Below are positions 35,101 to 47,380 of a DNA stretch of 64,000 nt, piece by piece. A program made the translations under genes and the position numbers. Source of the stretch: Siniperca chuatsi (lineage: Eukaryota; Chordata; Actinopteri; Centrarchiformes; Sinipercidae); the NCBI RefSeq assembly GCF_020085105.1, contig NC_058051.1:2996001-3060000 (forward strand), written 5' to 3'. The notes below the pieces were generated by a model. That model was not told the origin of the DNA. It saw nothing but the letters and a program-made list of their open reading frames with translations, and made no database searches. Position 1 is the stretch's first letter; each line of letters begins with the position of its first letter.

Positions 35101-38100
35101 GTGCAGCTTTTAAGATTTCTGAACTACAGTATGTATGCACTTTAGGGTAATAGCACATTGTTGCATTTGTGCCAGGTCGCCCCCCCATGTCTACAATGTT
35201 CCAAGTAGTGTACACGCAGCACAGTTAGAGACATCAGGAAAAACAATGAACAGACTTGAAAATTGCCTGAGCTACATAATCCACCACAATAAACATGAAC
35301 TTCAATAACAGTGCTGCATTAAGTTACTATGCTTACTGTCAGTCACCTGGCAGGAGGAGATCTAAAAACACAGAGAAATAATGCCTTAATACTACATGCA
35401 TGTTTGGTGAAAACAAGTAAATATTAAAGCCATTATGCACTGCAAAACGTCTTTAGTTCAGCTTGCTTACTGATGACTGTAATAAAAAAAAAAATGGACT
35501 AAAAGGACATTAGCAACCCCACACAGTCCCTTAACAACCAGTCCAACGCACTGCCCCAGCAGCAGAATGTGTTGATGCTGCAGAAAAGCATGAACGACAA
35601 GCTCGCAGTGAATGAGGTGAGAGCAAAAATAGTTTGGTGCATTCTGGAATCACCCCAATCACTAGGTGTGACTTTCTACCATCCAAAAACTGTGAGGATG
35701 TACAGCTCAGACAGACAGCCATGTCTACAGCCTTGAACAACTGTCACAACCATTTTGGAGGATGAGAAAGACCTCCAAACACTACTGTTACACACACACA
35801 CAATCAACTGGGCAGTCACTTTATTTATTAACTTGTCTTTGAGTCCACTTTAATCCCTCTATCCCTCTGAAGAGCCCTTGAGCATGACACTCAATCCCTA
35901 CCAGGCCCATGATCGATTTTTTATAACTAACCTTACCCTGATGTATGAGGTTCTCGAGAAGGAGTAACAGCCAAATATCTCCTGTATGGTGATCAATTAA
36001 ATCATTTCAGAAAAAAGGCTGGGTGGCTCCCGAATTCAGCCTGAAGACTGCCTTATTTCTTCACCTGGCACTTTTAAATTGAGTGGCACATTCACTAAAG
36101 ATAGATAAACACACTATACTGGGAATTAAACTTACCTTTGGCCTTCCTCCTCATCACTTTCCTCCTCTGCCTCATGCATCAGATCTCTGAAGGAGGTCAC
36201 TCTGGGCTGAGTGCTGATGATAGAGAAAAATATAGAGCTGATACACTGATTGATGACATACACTGATTGTATGTTACAGAATTATATTGATGATGGGCAA
36301 TGAGACAATTCTTTTAAAGTTTACTGATGTCAACACTGTTGCACAGAATTATGGCCCAGGACTGTTTGCTGAACTAGACTGTTGGACTTTACACTGACAA
36401 AGAAGCAACCTATAAGTGTGCCAATAAATACAAGTGTGGGTTAACAGGGTATATGCAGGAATCCTAAAGTTACATTTAATACCTTTTTTAAAGACCCTTT
36501 CCATACATTTTAAGACCTCATCGCCACTTTGAGTTGAATAAATTGAGTGACTAATGCAAGGTTTATTAAAAAGAGTAATATCAGTAATCAGGCATGTGAT
36601 TGGCAAAGGACAAAAAAGCAGGAAAATATACAGAGCACTGTAGTGGTTGTGTGTGAAAATGTTGTTATTTGACTAAAAACTATGCATTTTCCCATAATTT
36701 TAGACTATTGTCATTACAGTATTTATATAAAAAAAAGACTAACACATTACACTCACCAAATAAATGAAGTAATGAAGAAGTAATCCCTCACATTTTTGTG
36801 AGTGGGCGCACTGTGTGCCATAACAAATAATAATCACAATACTGGTTGTGATTTGCTCATCCTCCCAAAGTCAGGGTGAAGCCATAACCAGCTGTAGGGG
36901 TGGGTATCGTTAGGATTGTATGTGTATCTTATCCATACTCTTATCGGCCCGGTTATTTATTAATACTCTTACCTGTTCTTATTCATTACTAAAGAATTGG
37001 GGTTTTTTTTATTATAATTTTTTTAAAGAATAAATTCAGAACGGGATTAGAATTTATTTGTTTTAAATATAACTAAATATTGTTTCGAGAGCAAGAACAG
37101 TAAAGTTCACAAACAGCAAAGTCACTATATACACTCAGTGGTTATTTCAGTGGAAACAAATCTAAAATGTCAGTAAAATAAATAGCCTAATATTCCTGAC
37201 ACCAAAACAATGAGTGAAGTTTAGAAAGAATGAAGAAGTCAAGACATCAGTCAGGAGGAGGACGGACTGATACTGGAGGACCTCCTGGCCTCTGTCCTCC
37301 ACCCTCTGCTGCAAGCACCGCTTGTAGAGAGAGGAGGGGCAGCAGCTAAGTTTACAAGAATTTGCCAAATTTTAAGATTCGTGGCAAACACAGTTAGGCT
37401 ACATAGGGATAGCTTTCACTTTAACTTGTTCATAACAGTTAGCTTAATAAGAGCGCTGTGGTTGTAACGACAATTGCGGACAAAGCAGGTGACTTGCCCT
37501 CACTTCACCTGGTTCACTGTCTCCACCGCGGCCTCTCCGCTCTGCTGTCCGCAGTGCGTGTGTAGGAGCTGAACCCCGCCCTCAGCCAAACACGCGGAGG
37601 AGAGGGCAGAGAAGCGAGTGCAACCATAACCTATTTTGTAACGGATCTGCGTGATTCACGTGGGTCACATTTTCTGTATCCGGTATTCTGGATTGTATTC
37701 TGTATCCGGAAAAATCACATCCCCGATACTGAAAACAAGCCACAAAATGTAATAATACCTCTGAAAATGGCGTTTAAGACTTTTTAAGGGCCTTAATTGT
37801 AGCTAAATTGATTTATCAACTTTAAGACCCCGCGGACACCCTGATTACCAAAAGCAGTGACAGGCTGTAAACATTACCTTGGCCCTGCAGACCGGGACAC
37901 CGAGGAGCCTCCCTCAGGTTGAGGAAGCGTTACTATGTCGTCATCAGCTCCATCCTCAAAGAAACTGGCCAATGCAAGCTAGGAGGAGGCAAAATGTACC
38001 AACAATGTCACAACAAAATCCTGACAGACGGTTTAACAACCGCAACTAATTAGCTAACAAGTGTTACTTGTATGTACCTTTCAAGCAGTAGTTCATGTAA

Positions 38101-38903
38101 AAGCTAGATAACTTTTATCTACATACTTCTGGAGTTCCCGACCCTTCTCGCGTCCAAGACCCCCAGCACATAGAAATATTCAGACCACAGGAGCCCAGCT
38201 AACACATCATTTTGATGTTTCTCTGATTTAATTGTGCAGGCGCTAGCCGAGTGAGAAAACTAGCATAATCTCATTCAGTTTCATTATCTCTATGTGCTAG
38301 ACTCCACAAATAAAGAGGGGATAAAAGTTAATCTTCGTGTTCTTTAACTTACGCATCTAACCTTAACGTTAATACTTCAACGAGACAACCGACACTGCAG
38401 CATTAACGTTACAACCTGACCAATGTTGATGCTAGATTAAGTTAACATTGACCTAGCTTCCCATCGTTACACGCTAACGCTAGCTAGCACAGTTCAATGG
38501 ACTCACGGAAGACTGGCGTTAGCAAAAACTTAATGGCAACCTGCTTTGTAATGGGACAACATGAATAGACCTTTTGTAGTTGTGGCTGTGCCAGCTAACT
38601 AACTGTTCAACAGCCTCGTTGTTGGTGACAGAAAGCCTTCAGGCCATTGTCAAAGGGTGACTTGCACAAATTACCGGCAACACAGGCTAACGTTAGCCGG
38701 GGAGCTATTCGTCTCACACACGTCATGTCACCGCTGTTTCATTTTGATTTCTGATCGTACAGTCCGCCGCAAATCAATGGAAAGATACAGAAAATACGTA
38801 CCTGCAAATTCCAGCCGGCGGACTCCAGGAAAAACCGGGCCCTCTCCTCATCAACATCAGTAACAGCGACGAACTCCCTCACAGACTCCTCTTGGCTCGC
38901 CAT
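27006..38903 (-). CDS. nsfl1c: NSFL1 cofactor p47 (p97/VCP adaptor), complete, 370 aa in nine exons
   Basis: p47 recruits the AAA ATPase p97/VCP to ubiquitinated substrates for Golgi and ER membrane fusion (established). Exons in transcript order: 38802-38903, 37878-37978, 36136-36201, 33421-33586, 33090-33185, 32005-32114, 30957-31094, 29024-29194, 27006-27168. They total 1113 nt, all junctions are GT-AG and in phase, and the length equals human p47. Domains: UBA (about residues 8-45, [20 protein letters not shown]); acidic stretch ([11 protein letters not shown]); basic PPKKK (106-110); SHP box 1 FLGGGYRLG (147-155); SEP domain (178-245); SHP box 2 FGGEGQKLG (251-259); UBX domain (294-370) with the TFPN loop (342-345) that contacts p97. 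The start ATG has a strong context (AAAATGG) and matches the human N-terminus. Intron 3 acceptor choice (second of two AGs) is set by phase. No defects. Confidence 0.97.
27169..29023. other. nsfl1c intron 8
   Basis: 1.86 kb, A/T rich. I see no exon or recognisable repeat family; an (AAC)n run lies at about 27264-27280. Confidence 0.55.
29195..30956. other. nsfl1c intron 7
   Basis: Contains a MITE (30049-30423) and, at about 29905-30010, a fragment related to the element at 36445-37843 (TAAGACTTTTTAATACC-type motifs). The rest is A/T rich and unremarkable. Confidence 0.6.
30049..30423. mobile_element. MITE with perfect 17-bp terminal inverted repeats
   Basis: Starts TTAAAGGTCCAGTGTGT and ends ACACACTGGACCTTTAA, a perfect inverted pair; 375 bp, no coding frame. 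The termini match a very common fish MITE. No clear longer target duplication was seen, so the superfamily is left open. Confidence 0.85.
31095..32004. other. nsfl1c intron 6
   Basis: No exon recognised. Includes a GT microsatellite (about 31946-31964) close to the exon 6 donor and a low-copy repeat-like stretch rich in GGGG/CCCC near 31800. Confidence 0.55.
32119..32150. repeat. (CA)16 microsatellite directly at the acceptor of nsfl1c exon 6
   Basis: Read on the gene strand, intron 5 ends (TG)16 then TTAG, then exon 6 starts GTACACGTGG. The repeat occupies exactly the place of the polypyrimidine tract. Confidence 0.97.
32151..33089. other. nsfl1c intron 5, body
   Basis: No exon or repeat family recognised in this A/T-rich intron; its 3' end on the gene strand is the TG tract. 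Confidence 0.55.
33676..34400 (+). mobile_element. Decayed hAT element with BED-finger transposase remnants
   Basis: Left end GTGTAAGCGGTACGAGTATTC resembles the terminus of fish hAT elements. Two protein fragments on the plus strand support this (see the pseudogene entry). No matching right terminus was found, so the right limit is approximate. It lies in nsfl1c intron 3, antisense to the gene. Confidence 0.6.
34020..34375 (+). pseudogene. hAT (ZBED-type) transposase remnant
   Basis: Frame segments read [21 protein letters not shown] (BED zinc-finger start with the Cys pair) and, further on, [20 protein letters not shown] and [11 protein letters not shown], which match the conserved region after the finger in hAT/ZBED transposases. 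The finger is disrupted: a one-base frameshift after NTSN removes the expected His ligands, and most of the catalytic and dimerisation domain is missing. Not functional. Confidence 0.7.
36202..37877. other. nsfl1c intron 2
   Basis: Almost filled by the element at 36445-37843. Confidence 0.5.
36445..37843. mobile_element. Putative 1.4-kb DNA transposon derivative with imperfect inverted ends
   Basis: Left end CAGGGTATATGCAGGAATCC; the right end, read in reverse complement, is CAGGGTGTCCGCGGGGTCTT. The two are alignable, and both ends carry AAGACTTTTTAA-like motifs. The middle contains another repeat with GGGTATCG/CCCGATAC ends (about 36895-37735). No transposase frame. Confidence 0.45.
37979..38801. 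other. nsfl1c intron 1
   Basis: 823 bp with no repeat family identified. It has several CGTTAGC-type CpG-containing motifs, as expected next to a 5' end. Confidence 0.55.
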
Positions 38904-39060
38904 TTTGATTTGCTCCTTCAACGACTCGTCCGCCTCCAACTGAGGAAACAAGCAACAGATGATGGTTCCTATCTGGTTTCAACCAGGGACCATAGCGAAA
39001 GACACTTAGACAAGCATATTAAAATTAAATAAGTTTGCTAACGTGTGGTTGAAGACACGT
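38904..39060 (-). promoter_or_regulatory. nsfl1c: nsfl1c 5' flank / likely promoter region
   Basis: Sequence upstream of the ATG on the gene strand. No TATA box or initiator is evident; the leader region is moderately GC rich. Inferred from position only. Confidence 0.35.
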
Positions 39061-40935
39061 TTGTATTTGTTTTTAAAGAATATGCGGCACTCTTTTAATT
39101 TTAATAGCCCATAGTTTATTTTTGATAATCACAATTTGTTGCACTGCTAACATTGTTTTCACCACCAGGTGGCAATGTATCCACAGGTTACACAAAACTA
39201 CAATAACTCATAAGTATTCTCTGTTAAGAACAAAGGTCTTAAACATTGACCCATGGATCATAGAGGAAGACGTGCCAGTATGCCTGGGTGCATAAGACTG
39301 CAGAAAATACTTACTTTTCTGTATGTAATTTACAAAAGACATGGTGAAGGGCTTTTTTCACCATCTTTTTATGACAACCAAATTATGTAACAAATGATTA
39401 CACTGGCTAGCACCTTTGCTTAGGCTATGTACAGTGGATAATGGCTAACATTCTTGATAGTAAAGGATGCCATTGAATATATACTTTATTTATAGTTTTG
39501 TCACCTACTTTCACTACGGGGTCTGCTTTCTCTAATACATTTGAATTTCTAGGTTATTTTTCTCGCCGCTTATAGACATTATTAAGGTTTTCATCTCATC
39601 TCGTCTCACTTCTCTGATCCCATCCCATCTCATCAAGATGTGACACCTCAGTGTGAGACCACAGAGCTTCTAACACAGCAATCAGATCTTAATCTGCATT
39701 TGATCACACTTTTCAGCCCCTATCTCTAGTTTGTCTTCTTGTGCAAGACTACCGTGAAACAGATGCTGATTGAAGCGTGGGACACCTCACCTCTGACAAA
39801 ACGGTTCCAGTAAACACGTGCCTCTTTCAGTATGATAAGCAGATGGAGAGAATATTCCCATGGGAAATAACTTTGTACCCCCGCTAAGGTGTCGGGCTGG
39901 TCAGATGGCATAAAATAATAAGTACTAGACAGATTGGGAGCATCCTAATTGTTTGGGGGAGGGGGGGTTCATGCAGTCGCTGTTGGTTGTTTGATCTTCA
40001 AGGCTAATTAATCTGTAGCAAAGTGAAAAAAACCATGTTGTCACCTCACCTCATGAAGCACAACCCCCATCTCTCCTCAGATGCACACAAAGAACAAGAT
40101 AAAAACAGAAAAATACAGCGCATTACACTGAGGAGGTTTCAGTGGAGGTGAACATATATTGTTTCCCCTTTGGATGTTTTTAGCTTCAGGGTCTGTGTGA
40201 TGAGGCAACAGCACGCAGATACAGGGCAAGAGAGAGAAAGAGACAAAGAAGACAATGGCGAGAAGAGAAAGATGTTTTAGCCTACAGACTGACACATTAC
40301 AAACAAGAAAAAGTGTGTATGTGAAAGGAAATTGAGAAAGAAACAAGACAAATAAAGCACTAAAGGCAACAGTGACAAACCAGAAATAAGTATTGTGCAA
40401 TAACTGTGTAGCCACACCAATACTGTAAGTTAGAAGAAAGGACAAAACACAACAAAAACAGTAAGATTCAGCCATAGCTTGGGTGACAGGTTGACAGCAG
40501 TGAATGTCGCCTCAGGAAACCCTGAAGGCATGTGTTTGTCGATGTACAGTATGTGTACGTATGTGCTTTATGTTCCCGTGAGATTTGAGGCTGACGTTGT
40601 TGTAGTGTAATGTTACCACCAGTGTACAGTTGCAAAAGGTTAGAAGCCGACAGTTGACACTGACATGTCAGCAGAGGTTAATTCAAAGGACGGGACAAGG
40701 AGAGAAGCGTCTGAGGCCCTGAGACACGTCAAAAAACATTACACAGAGAGGTAAAGACATTGCCAGGAACTGATTCAATGAACCTGATGGACAGAAAGTG
40801 TATGAATGAGATTAAATATAGTCACCAGGTGTCAGGCAAGTTAGCCAGATATGCTGTCAGACCAGATAGCTTTTTGATTTTGTTTGCTGGTTGAGACTGA
40901 TAAGCACAGGGCTTTGCATAAACATAAAGCCACTA
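39061..40935. other. Intergenic sequence upstream of nsfl1c
   Basis: No exon, RNA gene or repeat family recognised. The minus-strand open frame at about 40077-40475 is low complexity and resembles nothing known. Confidence 0.5.
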
Positions 40936-42889
40936 TACTTTAAAAGGAATAGTTTGACATTTTGGGAAATACCCTTTTTCACTTTCCTGCTAAGAGTTAG
41001 ATGAGAATATCATTGCATCTTGTGTGAAAAGGTTGCGTGGGCATCTCTAACAGTAAGACGTGACAGGCATTGGTTTCTGTTTGACTTGTTCTAGTGATTG
41101 GCTAATCCTTCATGTCCTGCATGCAAACACTAAATTTGGGAAAACTGCTTTTAGTTTTTGTGCTGCACACACTTGGAACATTTTACAACACACACTAAAC
41201 ACATTTGTACCTAGGTCAATTTAAAGGCATGATTACAAACCACTCCGCACTTGAATGTAACTGTTTTTAACTGTGTTCTGTTGCTGCCTGTTTGTTTGTT
41301 TTCTTCATTATTTTTTGTGTGTATTTATTCTGTTTTGTACTCTCGACATCACTGAAAATGAGGGCATGCCCTCAATGATTCCTCGGGATTTAAATAAAGG
41401 TGGAATGGATATCAATACCACTCTCATGTCTGTGCATTAAAGCTAGGGCAGACAATGTATTTCAGAAGCATTTTTTGTTGAAATTCTCTTTACACCCCGA
41501 CAGCAACCAATAAATAAATGATGGCTCTTTCTATTCAAGAGTACCAGTAAGCCATGACAGTGTGACAGTGAGAAAGTTGCTAGATGACGTTACACCCTGA
41601 TTTGCATAACATAATGATTTGCGCACAAGATTAAAAGAGGATGGTTAAAAAAATGAAGCTAAACTAAACTAAGTAAACTACTGACTCTAAGCAGCTAACA
41701 CCTTGTATGAAAGCTGTTGTATAGACTGTGGAACTGAAGTATCTTGAGCCGAGAGGCTCCAGAAACTGAAATAAACAAACTTTTGCGAACTCTTGTAAAC
41801 TCTGTATTTTGTGAAAACATAAACCCAACTTTAATAGTCAAGTTAAACCCTTAGAACAAAAAACAAAGTAGTTCCCCAGGAAAACAGTGGAGATTAGGCT
41901 AGTGATTGGTCATTAATACTGGTACGCACATTTATGGCAAAGCCCCCCAGGAACGGAGCTGGACTGGGAAGCGATTTTGGTGTCGTGGCCGCACACTGAC
42001 CCAAAAAGCATTTTCCCCATACACAATCAATGGAAAATGAGGGACTGTAAAACAGTGAACACACTGTCACAACCCCCCCGAAATTACTCTTTCTACTATC
42101 AGAATTTGATCCATTCGGTCCAATAACATTTGGAAAGTCTAGAGGAGCAGTATGATTACATTATTTTGTCCCATTCCTGTGTGCGGGAGCCAACAGGAAG
42201 TCAGCCGGCTCTGCCAGTGGAAATCTCAGACCTGCATGCTCTCAACCAGCTCGGCTAGTGAAGAACTCTAGTGCAAATGCTCTATGGCCCCCAAAACGTG
42301 GAAGGCTTTTTTGTTATGTGCACCCAGTGAACAACTTTCATAGGCAGGGTTACGGTGGCATCTTTGAACGCAGTATCCAGTTCTGTTGTAGCATGTTTAT
42401 AGCTCATTCACGTTTCTATCTGGCAACTGATTGGTCGACTGAATGTGCTGTTGCTCACCCCTACTCACTGAACTCAGTAAATCCTCAGAACCACAGCCAT
42501 TGTGAACAAAGATGAGAGCATTTTCACTGAAGAATATGTGCAACTCTCTTCAAGGGAGAGGAATTAAGGTCTGCCCAAAAAAGTTGCTAGATTTGTCACT
42601 GTCCTCTTTTTTGAAAAAGAAAAGTTGCCAAATCTAGCAAGAACATCACTAAATTGGCAGCACTGAACTGAAGTTTGAGTATGGATTAAACAAACGAGAT
42701 ACAATGTGTTAATTAGTGAGCTTTACAGGTGTTGGTAGGCATATTTTTGAACGTGAGTGAGGCAGGTTAGCTGTTTCCCCCTGCTTCCGGTCTTAATGCT
42801 AAGCTAAGCTAAGCTAAGCTAATTGCCTCCTGGCTCCTGCACACATATGAAATGTATCTTTCCCAAAACGTTAGACTATTCCTTTAAAA
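40936..42889. mobile_element. Foldback MITE split by a LINE tail and other sequence
   Basis: Left arm TTTAAAAGGAATAGTTTGAC, then TTTTGGGAAATACCC and GAGTTAGATGAGAA, to about 41012. Right arm about 42700-42889, with CTAAGCTAAGCTAAGCT, TTTCCCAAAACGTTAGACTA and TTCCTTTAAAA, in inverted orientation. A LINE 3' tail sits at about 41020-41411. Beyond it the left-arm sequence resumes (ATACCACTCTCATGTCTGTG, 41415-41435). Solo right arms of this family occur at 47170-47380, 55700-55900 and 58113-58288. Confidence 0.65.
41135..41224 (+). pseudogene. C-terminal tail of a LINE reverse transcriptase, 5'-truncated
   Basis: The frame reads FGKTAFSFCAAHTWNILQHT followed by a stop, matching the conserved C-terminal motif of fish non-LTR retrotransposon ORF2. 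Downstream is a retroelement 3' UTR ending near AATAAAGGTGGAATGGA. Only the last ~30 residues are present. The short repeats ATATCA on each side (about 41007 and 41408) look like a target duplication. Confidence 0.6.
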
Positions 42890-44790
42890 CTATAAGGCTG
42901 TGTATTCAAGTGGAAAACAGGCAGTTGAATCATATGCAAACGTTTCTCATTTTAGATTATACATTGTGAACTTTAATAGGTCTGTTAAAATCCCTATTGC
43001 AGTACAGTTACCTCATGAAATAGCTAAAGACTATTTGAGAAGCCAACTTGCCATTAGAAGAAAAACACACTCCTGTTTTAAGATACCTCACGCTGCCAAG
43101 CACTGTAATTTCACCTTGAGCAACCTGCAGGAGGTCAATGACTAGCAGAGCATCATGAAAGTCAGGTGAAATGACAGCTCATAAACGTGAAGCTGTTGGA
43201 GGAGGTTGATTAGGACAAGCATCCATAAACCTGGAGACCCGAGAACATCCCTCCACCTCCCTGTCCCCCACCCCTCTAAATCACATACACAAGTTGTGCA
43301 ATTACCTTGCTCTTCTTTCCTCCCTCAGGCAATGGCACCATGTCGTAAAGAGAACCACAGCATCGTTTATGACTCTTGGCAGTTAGTTAGTGAAGGCTGG
43401 GTCTGACTCCACCCCTGTCATAGCTTGCCAATCTCTGGAAAGCACCTAACCTTTTGACCGAAGGGCACTTCGGAATAATACTTTATGTAGAGCAAAGGGA
43501 AGGTGAAGGTGCATATAGGAGCCTCATTAATATAAGACAATCTTATCTCTTGCTTATAAAATTACATTTGTGGAGTTTTTGCTCTTTTTACCACTTTTAT
43601 CACTACAGCTGTCTGACCTTGATATTGAAAGTGGTTACCTTATACAACTTTTCATTTGGACTTTGCTGTTAGCTTTGGATATTTCACTCCAGTACTATAA
43701 TTTGTTATCCTCCTCCTCTTGTTTATCCTTCTCCTGCTGCAGGAGTGTCAAGCAGAACAATACATCTCCCTCGCCTCCAGGCAGGCAGTAGCTAATAGTG
43801 ACAATGCTGTGCGAGGGGTCAAGGCTTTATGTTGACTTAACTACCCTGCAAAAGGTCAACAGTGTCACAAACCATTGGTTCTTTAGAGAGGAATCCCAAA
43901 ACAAGACTGCACATAATGGATGGACAGCAGACATGGGTGATGCTGGGCTATACGTATAATAGAAAAAGATCTTTGGCACTAACTCCTTATCCAATTGGTT
44001 ATCTGTGTTGCCTCATAATTGCATGTGTATCATGACCTGTAGTCTTCAGTTTGATTTTCCTTGCACCACAGCTTTGTGAATCTTTCTCCAAAAGTAAATC
44101 ATCGTATTCATTCCTTCAGTTTACCACATAATTTGCAGTTATGATCTCTTTGTTACGAGGAGCCAGAGGGTTTTTGGACCCTGTGCTATGATACTCATTC
44201 TGCTTGTATCAATGTCATCACCAACGGTGGTTTAGTCTGTTGAAACCACTAGTGCATTCACAATGTTACATTGGTATTTCCCTTTAGGATAACTTTTTAG
44301 ACAACCAGACAGACACCATCATAGAGGTCCTGGTAAAGTCAGCTCCAACAATGGCTGCCCTTAGGGTCACTGTCAATGTGGGACTTTGTTCCCACCCATC
44401 AACAGCCTAACCATAATTACAAACTGTCAGACCTATTTCTTGGGATCTGGCTGACATAATACCACTGGAACGTACCTTACATCATTCTGTAATGTGTTAA
44501 ACATGTGGAAAGTAATAGTAGTAGTATTAGGGACTACGGGGCCCTATAAGAAGCATTTGTGGTGGTTCACCATTCATGAGATGCTATAGACCAGTAATAA
44601 CTGCAGTAACAAAAGTACTGCCTTCATATAGAGTCGTGAAAACAGATTAGAAACATTATGGGAGAACAAAAGAGCTGCAGGTCATGATTGTTTATTGACT
44701 GAGATTAATTCCTGATGCATAAACAGATACACACTTGACTAGATGAGCAGTAGCTATTTGCATTATCTCAAAACAGGATGACATCAGCAT
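42890..44790. other. Non-coding stretch
   Basis: No exon, RNA gene or repeat family recognised. Several short open frames have no resemblance to known proteins. Confidence 0.45.
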
Positions 44791-44791
44791 A

Positions 44792-45710
44792 CATGGGTGG
44801 AAGAAGTACTCCTTTATCTAAGTGAAAGTAGCAACCCCACAGTGTAAATATATTTAGTTACAGCAGGCCCGGCACCAGGATGAAGTGACTGAAGGGGCTG
44901 TTAAAAATTGCGAGGGGGCAATTTTTTTTAAATAAAATTCATTGATTTAACTGTGCAATAGCCTCAGAAAGGCTAAATAACAACAACATAAGACTACTGT
45001 TTCAAAATCAAAGAATACATTTGTTTATCAGAGCACTCACATTAGAACATATCAGAGTGCTAAATATTTTTTGAATTTATGAACGATTCTCTGTCACATC
45101 AGCAGAGGGAGGCGCGGAGAAACAGTTGTTTCCCTTCTGTCTGTGGATTTCTGCTACAATGGGGGGGAAATGGAATTAGGGCCAAAAGTTCTACTTACAA
45201 CCATGACCAACCATTCTTTGCCTTTGTACAGTTCATTCCTGTGTAGCTTTAGTGGCTTTTTGATTTAAAGTCTCTTTGAACTTGAATTCATAATCCTGGC
45301 TGCAACTCGTTTTGGTTCACTCTCACGGCTCTCATCGGTGTCGTTTCCAGACACAGCAGGCAGCTGTTTTCAGTGAAAAACCTCTAATAATCCACTGTAC
45401 ACTACTTCTGGCACCAAACAGCAGCCAGACAAAGTTAGCATGGTGAACATAGTGGAGCATTTAGCACGTAAAGAACCAGATATTTTTCTCAGGAGTTGTT
45501 GGAGACCAAAACACAGCTAAAAGAAGAGAAACAGAAACACCACTCCAAATGAATTCTAATGTTACTCTGTATCTGCTAGACCTGTAATTGATAACAGTTT
45601 CCTAACAAGTTTGCCATATCAACTTAAAAGGTGCCCTCAAGTGGCCACAAAATTATGCATCTGTTAAGTACAGTACTTTAAGCAAATATACTAATTACTT
45701 TCAACCACTG
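44792..45710. mobile_element. MITE of the GTGGAAGAAGTACTC type with internal insertion
   Basis: Left end CATGGGTGGAAGAAGTACTCC; right end CTAATTACTTTCAACCACTG is inverted to it. The inner part from about 44862 (GGCCCGGCACCAGG) is a different repeat. No clear target duplication. Confidence 0.5.
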
Positions 45711-47169
45711 TCAAAATCTTACAGAAAAATAATCCAGCGCTGCTGTAGGTAAATGATATCTACATTCTTAATCATCACAGTGAGATTTCCCTTGGGTTAC
45801 GCAGGGCAGGGCGGATATCATCTCTAGTTTTCTCTCTGTTTTTCTTAAGATCATGAGGCTGTACAGTATGTGGAAGCGAAACAGCCTGGTATCAACAGGA
45901 AGAAGGAAAGAGGAAGGGGCTTATCATTTCTGTAGCCATTATACTGTTTAGCTCGCCCATTAGTTTTGCCTGCATCTCAATAGGTGCTTCTCTGCACGTG
46001 CACACACTTGAAAACTGTCTGTCTGCCCGTCTGTCTCCAAAAAACAAAACCAGAGCCAGCCCCATTTCTATCTCCATGGCAGCAGACAATCATCTGATAC
46101 AGTTGGCAGAACCGGGTCCGTGGGGACCATACAGGAGCCACTGACCTACATATGACAAGAGTATATCCACCGTAAACCACATTGGATCAAATGGTCTGCA
46201 TATTGTAGCAGATCATAGAGTATATAGATCATCATATAGAGGCAGTGAGGTTGCTCTGATATTGGCTGCAGGCACTACAACACTGTGAAGCGGGCGATTG
46301 AAAAGGATCCAATCCATTCTCTTATTACCCCAGCAGGCAGCCATAAATCTGGACATGGCCCTCTCCTCTCTCCACTGCCAAAGAGAGATTTACTACAGTC
46401 AGCATGCTGCCTCCCCTCTCCTCTCTATCACCTCTGCTCTTCCTTTATTTTTGCACCGGTGTCTCTTCCTTTCTCCTTTACCACCCTGTTCCTTGCTTTT
46501 TAATCTGAACATTTTCTCCCTTCACATACTAGTGTCACTGAGGGTCAAGCACACCCAACCACTCCCTCATTGCAACTGAGGAACACACACTGACGCAGCA
46601 GTGAACAAGTTCTAATTAAACCCACAATGATTTACAGCTGACAGAGCAGCTGCAAATAAAGGCAGTGAATGATGTAGAGTAAAAAATCAATGTAGTTTAT
46701 TAAATAGAAAATGTACTGAATTTGCTGTCTTGTGCACTTTCAAGTCTGAATTCAGGTAATGTGGATATAGGGTCAATCTATGTAATTTGTGTGTAAATGA
46801 CTTATTTACAGTGGGCAGAGCGGATGTGTGAATTGGTTAATCTAATTTAATTAAGAATATTTTAATCTAATTCGCTCAGGGGCGGTAAAGGATTTCATCA
46901 GGTTTATAACATCTTCTGGTGAACGCATTATAGTTCATCTCTCTCAACATCTGAGACACTGTGTTTTAATGTTTTTTTAAAAATGATTTTAGTATTTTTT
47001 TAAACATAAAGACAGAAGACAAAATTCTGCCATATTCCCTCCCTAGGTTATAAGATAAGGGTTGCACTACGTTGCCTTCAGTAATACATACAAATATGTT
47101 GCACTGATGGTTTTTATTGAAATGTCTCGACAACTACTGCAGTATATATTATATACTATCATGCTACTA
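45711..47169. other. Non-coding stretch
   Basis: No exon or repeat family recognised. A C/T-rich patch lies at 46350-46510. Confidence 0.45.
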
Positions 47170-47380
47170 TATATAACGTGTTAATTAGTGAGCTTTAGAG
47201 GTGCTGGTAGGCGGACTTTGTTATCTTTGGACAGAGCCAGGCTAGCTGTTTCCTCCTGTTGTGCTAAGCCATGCTAACTGCTGCTGGCTGTAGCTTCAAA
47301 TATGAGAGTCATATCAATCTTCTCTCGGCAAGGGAGTGAATAAGTGTATTTCCCAAAATGTCAAACTATTCCTAAAATTG
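47170..47380. repeat. Solo right arm of the foldback MITE
   Basis: GTTAATTAGTGAGCTTTAGA at the start and TTTCCCAAAATGTCAAACTA near the end match the right arm at 42700-42889. The left arm is not adjacent. Confidence 0.65.

Larger units (their letters stand above)
33587..36135. other. nsfl1c intron 3
   Basis: Carries a decayed hAT element with transposase remnants (33676-34400). The remainder is A/T rich, with no exon seen. Confidence 0.6.

Noticed and set aside
36195-36210. First of two AGs (ACTCAG|CCCAG) as the acceptor of nsfl1c exon 3
   Set aside because: Using it puts a stop codon in frame. The next AG, 5 nt downstream, keeps the frame and gives the conserved RVTSFRDL segment.
40077-40475. 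132-aa hydrophobic frame on the minus strand
   Set aside because: Low-complexity, Phe/Leu-rich translation of A/T-rich DNA, no domain recognised and no splice or promoter context.
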